32,833 nt of DNA from Prochloraceae cyanobacterium. Lineage in GTDB: Bacteria > Cyanobacteriota > Cyanobacteriia > Cyanobacteriales > JASJDA01. The notes beneath the pieces are model-generated. The model was given only the letters and a program-made list of their open reading frames with translations. It was not told where the DNA came from and did not search any database. Below are positions 24,542 to 32,833 of this stretch, piece after piece; the first letter of the stretch is position 1; each line of letters starts with the position of its first letter. The position numbers were made by a program, and so were the translations under genes. Where the stretch lies: positions 1 through 32,833 of the forward strand of contig JASJDA010000039.1 in assembly GCA_030065755.1 (NCBI GenBank), given 5' to 3'.

Positions 24542-25027
24542 ATGAATTATTGGTTAATGAAATCAGAGCCACAAGTTTATAGTATTAAAGATCTTCAACA
24601 GGAAAAAAAAACGGTTTGGGATGGAGTTCGTAACTATCAGGCTCGTAATTTTCTCCGTCAAATGAAAGAAGGAGATATATCTTTTTTTTATCACTCCAAT
24701 ACTAAACCTCCTGGTATTGTCGGTTTAATGCGGGTTATTAAAAGTGGTGTAGATGACCCGACACAGTTCGATCGCAACAGTAAATATTACGATCCTAAAT
24801 CTACTCCAAAATCTCCTCGATGGCAAACAGTAGTAGTAGAATTTGTGGAAATATTTTCTCGGAATATATCTTTAGAAGAGTTAAAGCAAAAGTTTATTCC
24901 AGAAGAACTTTTAGTAGTCAAAAAAGGTAATCGACTCTCAGTAATGCCAGTAGATGTTATTGTAGCTGAGAAGATTTTAGGAATAATTTCGGGTGATTCT
25001 AATGAGGATGCGATCGTAAATAGATGA
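24542..25027 (+). CDS. EVE-domain protein (PUA-like fold, predicted modified-nucleobase reader)
   Basis: The protein has 161 residues, nearly all one EVE domain. MNYWLMKSEPQVYSI at the start, VWDGVRNYQARNFLRQMKEGDISFFYHSN at about 25-53, and GIVGLMRVIKSGVDDPTQFD with YYDPKSTPKSPRW are hallmark motifs. EVE domains are structurally related to PUA and YTH folds and are thought to bind modified bases; many stand-alone bacterial copies have unknown roles. The frame ends AATAGATGA, so its stop codon overlaps the start of a second, truncated frame by four bases, which indicates a former two-gene unit. Confidence 0.93.
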   Translation: MNYWLMKSEPQVYSIKDLQQEKKTVWDGVRNYQARNFLRQMKEGDISFFYHSNTKPPGIVGLMRVIKSGVDDPTQFDRNSKYYDPKSTPKSPRWQTVVVEFVEIFSRNISLEELKQKFIPEELLVVKKGNRLSVMPVDVIVAEKILGIISGDSNEDAIVNR

Positions 25028-25137
25028 AAGAGAAAATTACTAAAAATCAACTTATTCAAATCATTACAGACTGGGGAACCAAAAAAATTACTTCTCAAGA
25101 ATTACATCAGAAGTCCCACTGTTTCAGTGTGGGATGA
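25024..25137 (+). pseudogene. Remnant of a gene coupled to the EVE gene, cut by an IS200/IS605-like sequence
   Basis: An ATG at 25024 overlaps the EVE stop codon (ATGA). The frame reads MKEKITKNQLIQIITDWGTKKITSQELH, an ordinary helical N-terminus, then enters the mobile-element hairpin at about 25111 and stops at 25137 after 37 codons. The coupled start implies that a full-length downstream partner once existed. I do not recognise the family from these 28 residues. A genuine 37-residue protein is less likely. Confidence 0.5.
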
Positions 25138-25226
25138 ATTTTGACCCAACCACGATAAGGGAAACCTGAAAATAGAAGGCACTCTAGATGAAACAGGAAG
25201 CTCACGGTAAAACAGTGAGTAGTTCA
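25111..25226. mobile_element. Remnant of an IS200/IS605-type element (paired palindromic ends)
   Basis: Two hairpins bracket about 115 bases: TCCCAC/GTGGGA at 25114-25134 followed by TGAATTTTGACCC, and CTCAC/GTGAG at 25201-25219 followed by TAGTTCAC. Both hairpins and the flanking GAAGTCCCAC and AGGAAGCTCAC sequences look like ends of IS200/IS605-group elements and of the transposase-less palindrome-type derivatives common in cyanobacteria. No transposase gene lies between them. It may be a deleted copy or a non-autonomous element. It interrupts the frame at 25024, and its right end includes the stop codon of thiOG. Confidence 0.5.
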
Positions 25227-27233
25227 CGAACTAATTGTCCCAGCCAAAGGCGAACTAGCACTAGCATGAGTTTTAATTGGCATGCGTCCGGCTAAATAAG
25301 CTAGTCTTCCTGCTTCTGTTGCCATACCCATTGCTTTTGCCATTGCTACGGGATTTTTAGCTTTGGCGATCGCGCTATTTATTAACAAAGCATCTGCACC
25401 TAATTCCATTGCATATGCTGCTTCGCTAGGAGTACCGATACCTGCATCTACCACTACTGGTATTTTTGCCTCTTCAATAATAATCTCAATGTTTGAGGCG
25501 TTTTTTATCCCTTGTCCCGAACCAATAGGGGATCCTAAAGGCATTACCGTAGCACATCCTGCTTCTTCTAAGCGCCTTGCTAACTGAGGGTCGGCGTTTA
25601 TATAGGGTAAAACGGCAAAACCTTCTTTGACCAACTGTTCTGCTGCTTGTAAAGTGCCGATCGGATCGGGTAATAAATACTTGGCATCTGGTATGACTTC
25701 TAGTTTGACAAAATTGTTGTCTTCTTGTCCTAAAAGTCTTGCCATTTCCCTTCCCAACCGCGCTACTCGCACTGCTTCTTCAGCAGTTTTACAACCAGCA
25801 GTATTGGGAAGCATCCAGATTTTAGACCAGTCTAGTGCTTCCGCTAAACCTTCGTGTCCTGGGGCTTTTGTTTGCACTCTACGCACTGCGACAGTAACAA
25901 TTTGACTCCCACTAGAAACAATACTTTGCTGCATTGTTTTTGTATCTGAATATTTCCCCGTACCTGTCATCAAGCGAGAAGCAAAAGTGCGACCTGCAAT
26001 AACTAGTCGATCGTTTTTTGCTGCTGCGGTACCGTTAGCTTTAGTTATTACCTGTCCGTTGGCTGACGGATATTGTACCAAACCATTCTTAGTACCGTTG
26101 GAACCATTGGAAAAAGAGGGTAAAGAAGTCATTAGATCGGAAGTTGGAAGAGATGGAGTGTAAAAGCGATCGAGGCGAAAATGTTCTAGTAAGGGGTCAG
26201 ATTTTTCTTGCCAAACTAAGTCGCTTATTAAAGAAGCTGTGACGGGGGCTAATAAAATACCGTTGCGATAGTGACCTGTAGCTAGGAATAAATTTTCGCA
26301 CTCTCCCCTACTCAAAATAGGTAACTCGTCTGGGGTTCCAGGTCGATATCCCCACCATAACTCTTCGATCGCCCAATTTTCTAATTTTGGGTACAAACGT
26401 ATCGCCCTGTCTAATAATGTTTTAATTCCTGTAGGGGTATTATTAGGCTTCCAGCCGACTTCTTCTGTTGTCGCGCCAATTACCAACCGTCCGTCTTTTC
26501 TGGGTATTAGATATGTTTGAGGGCCATATAATACTCTTTGAATGGGTAGGGGTTGGTTTTCTTCTGTTGGCATCCGCAACGACAGCATTTGTCCTTTTAC
26601 CGGACGCACTGGCAGAGGCAATAATTGATTAGACCAGGCTCCTGTTGCTAAAATATACTTCTGAGCTAAAAATTCTCCCTCAGAAGTTCTCAGGCTCTCT
26701 ACTTTTCCCTGTTTTTGTTGAATAGCTTCAACTGCCACCCCTTCTCTCAGATTTACCCCTAACTCTTGGGCTGCTTTTACTAAGGTTTTAGCTAGACTCC
26801 TGCTGTCAACTTGAGCGTCTTCTGGATACCACCAACCACCGACAACGTCTTTACCCAGTCCTGGTTGATACAGTCCGATCGCCTCTTTATTTAACCAAGT
26901 TGCTGCTGGTTCTTTTTTTACTGACGCGGGCAACTCATATACTGGTGCTAAGATACCGCAAGGCCAGTAACCCGTATCGAACCCCGTCAATTCTTCTAAT
27001 TTGCGAATCCATTCTGGATATAGGGATCTAGATTTTAAACATAAATTTAACATCGGTCCTGGCGGGATTGCTTCTGCTTGTGCTGCTTGCATTCCCCCAG
27101 CTGTATGAGTCGCAGCTTGCTGAAAATTGCGACTTATTACTGTAACAGTTGCACCGCGTAGTTTGAGGTCGATGGCGATCGCTAAACCTATTACGCCACC
27201 ACCGATAATTAATATTTCACTTGCTGCCTTCAT
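25224..27233 (-). CDS. thiOG: ThiO-ThiG fusion: glycine oxidase and thiazole synthase
   Basis: The protein has 669 residues from the ATG at 27233; a GTG one codon earlier is less likely. Residues about 5-345 are ThiO, an FAD-dependent glycine oxidase with GGGVIG at 11-16 and the C-terminal [18 protein letters not shown] motif. A low-complexity linker (about 346-407) rich in Ser, Gly and Asn leads to ThiG (about 408-665), with K510 in VKLEVIPD as the Schiff-base lysine and [23 protein letters not shown] near 593-615. ThiO makes iminoglycine from glycine, and ThiG joins it with deoxyxylulose phosphate and the ThiS thiocarboxylate to form the thiamine thiazole. Fusing them can hand over the unstable imine. 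The fusion is known in cyanobacteria. No thiS or other thiamine gene is adjacent. Confidence 0.95.
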   Translation of the reverse strand: MKAASEILIIGGGVIGLAIAIDLKLRGATVTVISRNFQQAATHTAGGMQAAQAEAIPPGPMLNLCLKSRSLYPEWIRKLEELTGFDTGYWPCGILAPVYELPASVKKEPAATWLNKEAIGLYQPGLGKDVVGGWWYPEDAQVDSRSLAKTLVKAAQELGVNLREGVAVEAIQQKQGKVESLRTSEGEFLAQKYILATGAWSNQLLPLPVRPVKGQMLSLRMPTEENQPLPIQRVLYGPQTYLIPRKDGRLVIGATTEEVGWKPNNTPTGIKTLLDRAIRLYPKLENWAIEELWWGYRPGTPDELPILSRGECENLFLATGHYRNGILLAPVTASLISDLVWQEKSDPLLEHFRLDRFYTPSLPTSDLMTSLPSFSNGSNGTKNGLVQYPSANGQVITKANGTAAAKNDRLVIAGRTFASRLMTGTGKYSDTKTMQQSIVSSGSQIVTVAVRRVQTKAPGHEGLAEALDWSKIWMLPNTAGCKTAEEAVRVARLGREMARLLGQEDNNFVKLEVIPDAKYLLPDPIGTLQAAEQLVKEGFAVLPYINADPQLARRLEEAGCATVMPLGSPIGSGQGIKNASNIEIIIEEAKIPVVVDAGIGTPSEAAYAMELGADALLINSAIAKAKNPVAMAKAMGMATEAGRLAYLAGRMPIKTHASASSPLAGTISS

Positions 27234-27246
27234 CACATCTCTAGCT

Positions 27247-27684
27247 TCAATGCAGGTACTTTTGCACTACGTGCCATCCTGTCAAACCGACCCACAAAAA
27301 ACCGCCAAATAAAAGTGTATTGCTGCCGATATGGAGCGATCGCGCCCAAGGACGCAAAGGACTTATCTGAGTGGCACTGAACGCTGATACTAGCACCAGT
27401 CCGACCACTAACAACCCAGCAAATAGATGTTGGGAGTGACCGAGGCTACCGTAGTGTCCTATTGTACCTACTATTCCAATCCCTAGCAGCAATATTACTA
27501 AAGTCGTCATAATCGACCCAGTAATCAAGTGAAACGATCTCAACCATTTCGGTCGGGGGCGTTTTGACCTGCGTCTGTTGAACATAAAAATGCCAGAAAT
27601 TGCCAATAAAAAATAGGCAACAATTGACCAACTTATAGACCAAGCGGCGATTTTCCACAGCCACAAGAAAGAAGGTAGATCCAA
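27247..27684 (-). CDS. DUF4079 membrane protein
   Basis: The protein has 145 residues with four hydrophobic helices and conserved histidines (FHLITG near 51-56, [11 protein letters not shown] near 76-86, LHIGSNT near 117-123), a layout that recalls cytochrome b561-like heme or quinone proteins. The family is common in cyanobacteria, and its function is not settled. The start appears to be TTG at 27684, preceded by AAGG; the [19 protein letters not shown] start matches the family as I know it. It ends 13 bases before the thiOG start, so the two are probably co-transcribed. Confidence 0.8.
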   Translation of the reverse strand: MDLPSFLWLWKIAAWSISWSIVAYFLLAISGIFMFNRRRSKRPRPKWLRSFHLITGSIMTTLVILLLGIGIVGTIGHYGSLGHSQHLFAGLLVVGLVLVSAFSATQISPLRPWARSLHIGSNTLLFGGFLWVGLTGWHVVQKYLH

Positions 27685-27744
27685 TATTGTTTACCTTAAC
27701 GCTTTATTATTAGCTTACGCTATTTTTCAAAACTTAATATGAGG

Positions 27745-27770
27745 AAAGGTTACTCGATTTAGTAACCTTT
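27745..27770. terminator. Candidate terminator between DUF1830 and DUF4079 genes
   Basis: AAAGGTTAC (27745-27753) and GTAACCTTT (27762-27770) form a perfect nine-pair stem with an eight-base loop, 30 bases after the DUF1830 stop codon. A long T run follows on the plus strand at 27780-27792 but is separated by about ten bases. On the minus strand the stem itself ends in only three uridines. It is therefore a moderate candidate for ending the DUF1830 transcript. Confidence 0.4.
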
Positions 27771-27799
27771 GCCTTTGATATCTTTTTTTTTCTCAACTA

Positions 27800-28180
27800 T
27801 CAAACACTAACAAAAGTTTTCAAAGATTCTTTTGAGGTTTTCTTTTCAGTTGTTTGGATATTTTGTCTATTATCTGCTTTTGTTGAAACTGGATATGAAA
27901 CAGCACTTTTTTCTTGCTTTCCACTTTCACTAACACAAAGACCCCTGCAGGGGATCGTGTCTGAAAGTATAGCCGTTGCCATCATACCACTATGAATTTC
28001 CAATAACGCCTCTGGGTAAGCTTCAAACATCAGGCGTTGTCCTGGAAACACGACCCGCTCGAAGTACCAATTAGGGATATTAGTAATGCGGGCAATTTGA
28101 ATTTTGCTGGTGACATTAACATAACAGCAAACTATGCTATTTTTGAGATCGTTTGGAATGCGATCGAGGATTTGAGCCAT
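27800..28180 (-). CDS. DUF1830 protein
   Basis: The protein has 126 residues. The first 80 match the cyanobacterial DUF1830 family: NSIVCCYVNVTSKIQIARITNIPNWYFERVVFPGQRLMFEA, then ALLEIHSGMMATAILSDTIPC. The C-terminal 45 residues (SESGKQEKSAV to the end) are Ser/Thr/Lys-rich and probably disordered; they are an extension on the usual domain length. Function is unknown. The fold is probably a small beta protein. No signal or membrane segment is visible. Confidence 0.88.
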   Translation of the reverse strand: MAQILDRIPNDLKNSIVCCYVNVTSKIQIARITNIPNWYFERVVFPGQRLMFEAYPEALLEIHSGMMATAILSDTIPCRGLCVSESGKQEKSAVSYPVSTKADNRQNIQTTEKKTSKESLKTFVSV

Positions 28181-28549
28181 GGAGATTGAGACCCTGGAAA
28201 AAATTTTCTGTCTTCACTATTAAGCTAACACTCAAGGCGATCCCCCTGCTGTAAATATGAATACAATCCACATACAACTCACAGCAATTGCTCTGGTTTT
28301 AAGTTATGTTTATTTCTTTAGAATATTTTAACATTTACAGCCGAGAAGTCAAATTGCTTTTTTTGTCTTAGTTGTTAGCTGCTGGCTATTTGCTGTTTTC
28401 AGAAAAAAAACTGAGGCAGTAAGAGCCCAAAATAGTCGATCGCAACAAAAAATATAGTAAAGTAAACTTATATAACGATAAAAGCCCTAATTAAGCAAAT
28501 TTTATAAATATCTTCTTACATTTCAAAAGCCGTAACACAACCACCAACT
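28181..28549. other. Divergent promoter region with a heptamer-repeat fragment
   Basis: The 369 bases separate the divergent DUF1830 and radical SAM genes. At 28371-28400 lies GTTGTTAGCTGCTGGCTATT and TGCTGTTTTC, a fragment of the same heptamer repeat seen at 14741 and, inverted, at 19580. The rest is AT-rich. I see no credible gene; the 24-codon frame at 28257 lacks a ribosome binding site. Confidence 0.5.
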
Positions 28550-30121
28550 ATGACACAGCGAATTTTATATGCTCGTCTTCCCTGTAACCCAATATTTCCC
28601 ATTGGAGTTGTATATCTAGCCGACCACGTTGGCAAACTCTTCCCAGATGCGGAACAGAAAATCTTCGACTTCGGTACGGTGCCTCCCTTAAATTTTGGGT
28701 CGGCTTTAGACAAATGTATCGACGAGTTTAAACCTACCCTGATAGTATTTTCTTGGCGGGATATTCAAATTTATGCCCCAGTAGGCGGTAGAGGTGGCAA
28801 CCCCTTACAAAATGCTTTTGAATTCTACTACGCAAAAAATCCCGCCATCAGACTGCGAGGGGCCTTGGGAGGTTTAAAAGTAGCTGCAGCTTATTACGGG
28901 GAACTGTGGCGCAACCAAAGATTGATTAAACGGGGACTCAAACGGGCGCAAAAGTACCATAAAAATGTTCGTCTGGTAGTCGGTGGTGGTGCAGTAAGTG
29001 TTTTTTACGAACAACTAAAAACTCAACTGCCTAAAGGGACAATTGTTTCCGTTGGAGAAGGAGAAACCCTACTAGAAAAACTATTGCGGGGTCAAGATAT
29101 TAGCGGCGAACGCTGTTACGTTGTGGGAGAAACTCAACCACGCGATCGCATGATTCACGAATGGCCCACGCCGATCGAAAAAGCTGCCTGCAACTACGAC
29201 TATATCCAAACTATCTGGCCAGAATTCGACTACTACTTGCAAGAAAACGACTTTTATATCGGAGTTCAAACTAAGCGCGGCTGTCCTCACAACTGTTGCT
29301 ACTGCGTTTATACCGTTGTAGAAGGCAAACAGGTAAGAATTAATCCCGCCGACGAAGTAGTCAAAGAGATGAGACAATTGTACGATCGCGGTATTCGCAA
29401 TTTTTGGTTTACCGACGCACAATTTATCCCTGCCAAAAAATATATCGACGACGCGATCGAACTACTACAAAAAATCGTCGATTCTGGCATGACCGACATT
29501 CATTGGGCTGCCTACATTCGGGCTGACAATCTCACTCCAAAATTGTGCGACCTGATGGTGAAAACTGGAATGAACTACTTTGAAATCGGTATCACCAGTG
29601 GTTCCCAGGAATTAGTGCGCAAGATGCGCATGGGTTACAATTTGCGCACCGTCTTGCAAAACTGTCGGGATTTGAAAGCAGCCGGTTTTAACGACTTTGT
29701 TTCGGTTAACTATTCCTTCAACGTTATCGACGAAACCTACGATACCATTCGCCAGACGATCGCCTATCACCGCGAATTAGAGAAAATTTTTGGAGTCGAT
29801 CGAGTCGAACCAGCAATTTTCTTCATTGGGTTGCAACCTCACACCCATTTAGAAGAATACGCCTTCAAGAATAATATTCTCAAACCAGGATACGATCCTA
29901 TGAGTTTAATGCCTTGGACGGCTAAGAAACTATTGTGGAACCCCGAACCTCTCGGTTCTTTCTTTGGAGAAGTTTGTCTGCAAGCTTGGCAGCAAAATCC
30001 TAACGACTTCGGAAGAGAAGTCATGAAAATTCTTGAAGAAAGACTGGGCGTTGCCGATCTCGAAGAGGCTTTAACTGCACCGATAGCCGCGGAAAAAAAA
30101 GAGTTAGTTGCTGCTAGTTAA
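28550..30121 (+). CDS. Cobalamin-binding radical SAM protein of unknown substrate
   Basis: The protein has 523 residues. The N-terminal part (about 1-190) has the Rossmann-like layout of B12-binding domains, with RLVVGGGAVS near 141-150 and VSVGEGETLLEKLL near 167-180. The radical SAM domain has the cluster motif CPHNCCYC, with C245, C249 and C252 binding the 4Fe-4S cluster. GIRNFWFTDAQFIP and the NYFEIGITSGSQELVRKMRMGY segment are typical of the BchE/MiaB-like branch. Such enzymes perform methylations, cyclisations or oxidations on unreactive carbons. Cyanobacteria carry several BchE-like proteins whose substrates are not all known, and I cannot place this one. It is convergent with the GGDEF gene, with stops only six bases apart. 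Confidence 0.88.
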   Translation: MTQRILYARLPCNPIFPIGVVYLADHVGKLFPDAEQKIFDFGTVPPLNFGSALDKCIDEFKPTLIVFSWRDIQIYAPVGGRGGNPLQNAFEFYYAKNPAIRLRGALGGLKVAAAYYGELWRNQRLIKRGLKRAQKYHKNVRLVVGGGAVSVFYEQLKTQLPKGTIVSVGEGETLLEKLLRGQDISGERCYVVGETQPRDRMIHEWPTPIEKAACNYDYIQTIWPEFDYYLQENDFYIGVQTKRGCPHNCCYCVYTVVEGKQVRINPADEVVKEMRQLYDRGIRNFWFTDAQFIPAKKYIDDAIELLQKIVDSGMTDIHWAAYIRADNLTPKLCDLMVKTGMNYFEIGITSGSQELVRKMRMGYNLRTVLQNCRDLKAAGFNDFVSVNYSFNVIDETYDTIRQTIAYHRELEKIFGVDRVEPAIFFIGLQPHTHLEEYAFKNNILKPGYDPMSLMPWTAKKLLWNPEPLGSFFGEVCLQAWQQNPNDFGREVMKILEERLGVADLEEALTAPIAAEKKELVAAS

Positions 30122-30127
30122 TATCTT

Positions 30128-31201
30128 TTACTCTGTTTGGGTGAAATGGGGTTTCTCCCCCTTGCTAGGGTCAATTGAGAGAGCAAAAAGACCTCTTTCT
30201 TGACTCGAACCCATGACAGATATGACTTTGCAATTTCCTCCAGCTTGTTTAGCCTCATATGTGGCTCTAGACGCTGCCGTTATTAATGTTTCGGAAGAAT
30301 TAGCACTAGTTGGAATCAAACTTACAACTCCCATACTGAGAGTAACGTATTCTCTAATTGGAGATTCAGGATTATCTATTTTTAATGAAGTGATATGCTC
30401 GCGAATCTCTTCTGCTAAAAAAGCAGCATACATAACGCTGGTTTTAGGCATAATTATGGCGAATTCATGGTCTTTATAACGAGTAGCTAAATATTTTGGT
30501 TGCTTGAGTACATTTTCGATGGCGTTAGCCACCTGACGCAAACAATTGTCTGACGCTATGGAACCAAAAGCCCGATCGTATTCTGTAAAAAAATCTATCT
30601 CAAAGATAATTAGAGCCAGGGGAGTTTTCTGCTCTAATGAGTCCTGCCATTGTCGCTCGAAATATTCTTCAAATACCCTTCTATGAGTTAGTTTTGTGAT
30701 GTCGTCTAATTGGGAAAGCCGTTCTAATTTATGATTAGCTTCGTGTAATTCTCTATTAGTTTGAATCAATAATTCATTTGCTAATTCGTGAATTTGAGCC
30801 TGAGCAACTAATAGTTGATGTACGTCTAGTAATCTATATTCTTCTGGAGATATTTTGACAATAATAGGTTCTTCTAATGATTTATCCAATCCTTGTAAAG
30901 TTGCTCGTACTGCTCGTACAACTGACGTGTCTCCAGATAAAATCAGACTGTCGATATTGATAAACTCTAGTAGATATTTAATAGAACGTTTAGCCGCTAT
31001 TTCTATACTGTAGGGGCGACTCATATACTGCCAAAATTTTTTTTGAGATATCGCTCCAATAAGTCGCTTATTTTCTAATAAAAGAATTCCTGGTGAATTA
31101 GGATTTTTCTTAAATTTATTGCTAATTTCTTGTACGGTTTCAGATGTTTCTATTTCGGAATAGTAAAGGTCTAGTTCGGCAATAGTTAAATCTAAATTCA
31201 T
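30128..31201 (-). CDS. CBS-like plus degenerate GGDEF protein
   Basis: The protein has 357 residues. Residues about 15-130 resemble a pair of CBS-type sensory modules (PGILLLENKRLIGAISQKKFW at 37-57; a second unit to about 128). A helical segment at 131-165 leads to a GGDEF domain (about 165-330) with SQLDDITKLTHRRVFEEYF and the LSMGVVSL strand. The signature itself reads RYKDHEFAII at 241-250 in place of RYGGDEFAII, so both glycines and the metal-binding aspartate are lost, and IDFFTEYDRAFGSIASDNCL lacks the usual N-D and G-H pairs. It is therefore probably not an active diguanylate cyclase, and may bind nucleotide or act through protein contacts. The similar DICT family lies at the right edge. 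Confidence 0.85.
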   Translation of the reverse strand: MNLDLTIAELDLYYSEIETSETVQEISNKFKKNPNSPGILLLENKRLIGAISQKKFWQYMSRPYSIEIAAKRSIKYLLEFINIDSLILSGDTSVVRAVRATLQGLDKSLEEPIIVKISPEEYRLLDVHQLLVAQAQIHELANELLIQTNRELHEANHKLERLSQLDDITKLTHRRVFEEYFERQWQDSLEQKTPLALIIFEIDFFTEYDRAFGSIASDNCLRQVANAIENVLKQPKYLATRYKDHEFAIIMPKTSVMYAAFLAEEIREHITSLKIDNPESPIREYVTLSMGVVSLIPTSANSSETLITAASRATYEAKQAGGNCKVISVMGSSQERGLFALSIDPSKGEKPHFTQTE

Positions 31202-31476
31202 TATAGTTAATCTCTTTATCTATAATAATCAAAAGAAAAAATAGTTTATATAAGCGATCGCCTTCTGACATACTGCTTACCAACCTCGCGATCGAGCTAA
31301 AGTCCAAAGTCAATCATTTATAGTTAGCTCCGAAAAAAGTTTAAAAGTATCTTCGTAAATTTGCGATAAAATTAGGCGGACGATCGATATTCAATCCTCC
31401 CAATTCAGGGAGAGATAGAACTTTTGAATGCCCGACTTTTGACTGGGTAATTTATATATTTAAATTAAATTATACT

Positions 31477-31821
31477 TTATGAGACCGATAAAATAAGTTG
31501 CAGCTCTAAATAAAATTTTCTAGCGTCTAAAGAATCTCGGACTAGAGCAATGTCCCGCAAACAAGCTAAATCTGTATTGTCAACTGGTATTAGATAAACC
31601 CAATTAATTTCTAGCTGTTCTCCAATATTTTCTAATTTTTGTCGATAAGCGCGTAATTCGGGCTTAATTTCTAATGGAGTATATATTCCGCAAATTAAAC
31701 CTGAATTAAACGTATTAGAAGTTTCAGGGGAAGATTGTACTGATAGGTAGCAGCGATCGATTAATTGCTTTAGACGACCACTGCAAGCATTCTTAAAGCT
31801 ATCTACTATAGTTTCGTTCAT
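31477..31821 (-). CDS. Unknown 114-residue protein
   Basis: The frame is open from 31866, but the ATG at 31821 has GGAGAAG about ten bases upstream and is the better start (MNETIVDSFKNACSGRLKQL). The protein is soluble-looking: a helix at about 1-20, a segment with CGIYTPLEIKPELRAYRQKL at about 45-65, a central beta strand INWVYLIPVD, and the final helix-strand LDARKFYLELQLILSVS. I recognise no family. It lies 275 bases upstream of the GGDEF gene on the same strand. Confidence 0.5.
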   Translation of the reverse strand: MNETIVDSFKNACSGRLKQLIDRCYLSVQSSPETSNTFNSGLICGIYTPLEIKPELRAYRQKLENIGEQLEINWVYLIPVDNTDLACLRDIALVRDSLDARKFYLELQLILSVS

Positions 31822-32588
31822 CTTCGGCTTCTCCAGTTTAAATATTTGCCAGAAAGCCGAGACCATCTAGCTAGAAATAACGCTCGAAAACTAACTTTAG
31901 ATTTCTGAAAATCTACAAGATCAATCCTCCCCAACATAAAAGCAAGAGGAGGTACAATCTTTAACGAGCAATATTTTACCTATCGGTCGCTTTTCGATCG
32001 ATAAGCGCATTTATCATTTTTGTGTTAGGATAGTCCTGAATATTTATCTAGCCAATCTAGTCTCAGATATATGTTGTTCAAGCTCTGTTATCTAAGGTAA
32101 AAACTCAGTGCTTTTGTTTAGCTGTTACTAGTAAGTTAGTTTTAACTTTGTTTGACATAACTATTCTCCTCAATTAAAAGTTGTTGATTTTTACATGGGG
32201 CGCTCGTATTTATACATATAAATAATTATTAAGAAGTTCCCTATTAACTCCATATTTTCTCGATCGATTAAGTTGCTAGCGAACAGATAAAGATGAAAAT
32301 GGATATTTCTATTCTACTTTGCTGTTTTTATCAATAACAGCGATAATTTCACCATCCCTTAAACCCGTAAGAAGTGCATTTTTTTTCATTGAAGATATTG
32401 TAGCTTAAAATTAACCGTATCTTAACTTAATTTTAACTTTAGTGGATAACGCGGGTCACTTTCCCTCTTCCCCATTCCTTGTTCCCTATCAGAGATATAC
32501 GGTAGATAGAGAAATAATATATTCTGTAAGTTAAAGATAGTTTATTAATTTACTTAGCAGAACTCATAAGAGTCGCGATCGTTGAATT
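31822..32588. other. Gene-poor stretch before the DICT gene
   Basis: About 770 bases hold no gene I can support with confidence. The only translation signal of note is a strong GAGGAGA before a 17-codon frame at 32158-32105. Several AT-rich segments around 32200-32560 may hold the promoter of the rightward gene. No transfer RNA or recognisable RNA element was found. Confidence 0.4.
32105..32158 (-). CDS. Possible 17-residue leader or small peptide
   Basis: The frame MSNKVKTNLLVTAKQKH follows a good Shine-Dalgarno sequence (GAGGAGA, six bases before ATG) and ends in TGA, then GTTTTTACC. It is too short to show coding bias. It could be a real micropeptide, a regulatory leader, or the first codons of a frame-shifted gene; no continuation was found in the other frames. 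Confidence 0.25.
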   Translation of the reverse strand: MSNKVKTNLLVTAKQKH

Positions 32589-32833
32589 ATGTTAAAAGGG
32601 TCAATCTTAGAAAAGCTAGAAACAGCACGTAGCAATCGCAAAACCCCTTTAAACCTAGGCGTATACTACAAAAACACTCTAATTGCTTTGTGTCATGCCT
32701 TAGAAGACTTTGTTCTAGAGTCTGATAGCTCTCCAATAATGGTGACGGCATTCCAGCAAGGTAAATGGTACCTTCAAGAAGCCGATCGCTACGGAGAAAT
32801 TGCTCAGAAGGCATCTCACATAGCAATTATGGC
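32589..32833 (+). CDS. DICT-domain protein, N-terminal part, cut by the window edge
   Basis: The frame opens at ATG 32589 and is still open at the last base (82 codons visible). The visible part matches the DICT sensory domain: LGVYYKNTLIALCHALEDFVLES at about 23-45, followed by the TAFQQGKWYLQEADRYGEIAQKASHIAIM segment. DICT domains are found with GGDEF, histidine-kinase and other signalling modules in cyanobacteria and are predicted sensors. A C-terminal effector domain is expected beyond the window. The opposite-strand frame here is a shadow. Confidence 0.88.
   Translation, partial: MLKGSILEKLETARSNRKTPLNLGVYYKNTLIALCHALEDFVLESDSSPIMVTAFQQGKWYLQEADRYGEIAQKASHIAIM

Noticed and set aside
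28257..28331. A 24-codon hydrophobic frame (MNTIHIQLTAIALVLSYVYF at its start)
   Set aside because: It looks like one membrane helix but has no ribosome binding site and matches no known small photosystem subunit I can recall.
32309..32389. A 26-codon minus-strand frame starting MKKNALLTGLRDGE
   Set aside because: Short, with no clear ribosome binding site and no supporting context.
32587..32826. Minus-strand frame of 79 codons at the right edge
   Set aside because: The plus-strand frame there clearly encodes a DICT domain, so this is its shadow.

Overview
The window is a chromosomal segment of a cyanobacterium. The evidence is the many HIP1-type GCGATCGC palindromes, the photosystem II factor Thf1/Psb29, the cyanobacterial gene order rplS-trnW-secE-nusG-rplK-rplA-rplJ-rplL, a ThiO-ThiG fusion, an SLH-domain porin, DUF1830 and DUF4079 proteins, a DICT domain, and short degenerate heptamer repeats between genes. 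The DNA is moderately AT-rich. I cannot name the genus from this sequence alone.

Layout, left to right. (1) 1-5.6 kb: a possible TnpB start cut by the left edge; an unusual protein joining an OpuAC/ProX glycine-betaine-type binding domain to a GluR0-like glutamate-receptor potassium channel; thf1; a ribokinase; and a carboxyl-terminal processing protease. (2) 5.6-6.3 kb: two small conserved-looking genes, transcribed divergently. (3) 6.3-10.7 kb: the ribosomal/secretion/elongation cluster on the minus strand, with tRNA-Trp inside it, a structured rplJ leader containing an attenuator-like hairpin, and a terminator after rplL. (4) 10.8-17.9 kb: PstS, a large SLH porin, a Tat-exported PhoX-family phosphatase and a SAM hydrolase/adenosyltransferase, consistent with phosphate capture at the cell envelope. 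(5) 18.0-23.0 kb: a 62-residue protein, SpmB/SpmA-type membrane proteins, an SRPBCC-like protein and DNA polymerase I. (6) 23.0-25.2 kb: an accessory patch. It has a structured non-coding stretch, a two-gene minus-strand unit encoding a 58-residue Nif11-like double-glycine precursor peptide and a 72-residue protein with a strong ribosome binding site, a triple direct repeat, a divergent 93-residue gene, an EVE-domain gene, and a gene remnant cut off by an IS200/IS605-like end. (7) 25.2-28.2 kb: thiOG with DUF4079 upstream, then DUF1830. (8) 28.5-32.8 kb: a cobalamin-binding radical SAM protein, a CBS-GGDEF protein with a broken GGDEF signature, an unknown small protein, a gene-poor stretch, and a DICT-domain protein cut by the right edge.

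The two most notable items are the betaine-binding/ionotropic-receptor fusion, which parallels the amino-terminal plus ligand-binding domain layout of animal glutamate receptors with unrelated parts, and the very short Nif11-like precursor gene, which sits in an unassigned divergent unit with no modification or export enzyme beside it.
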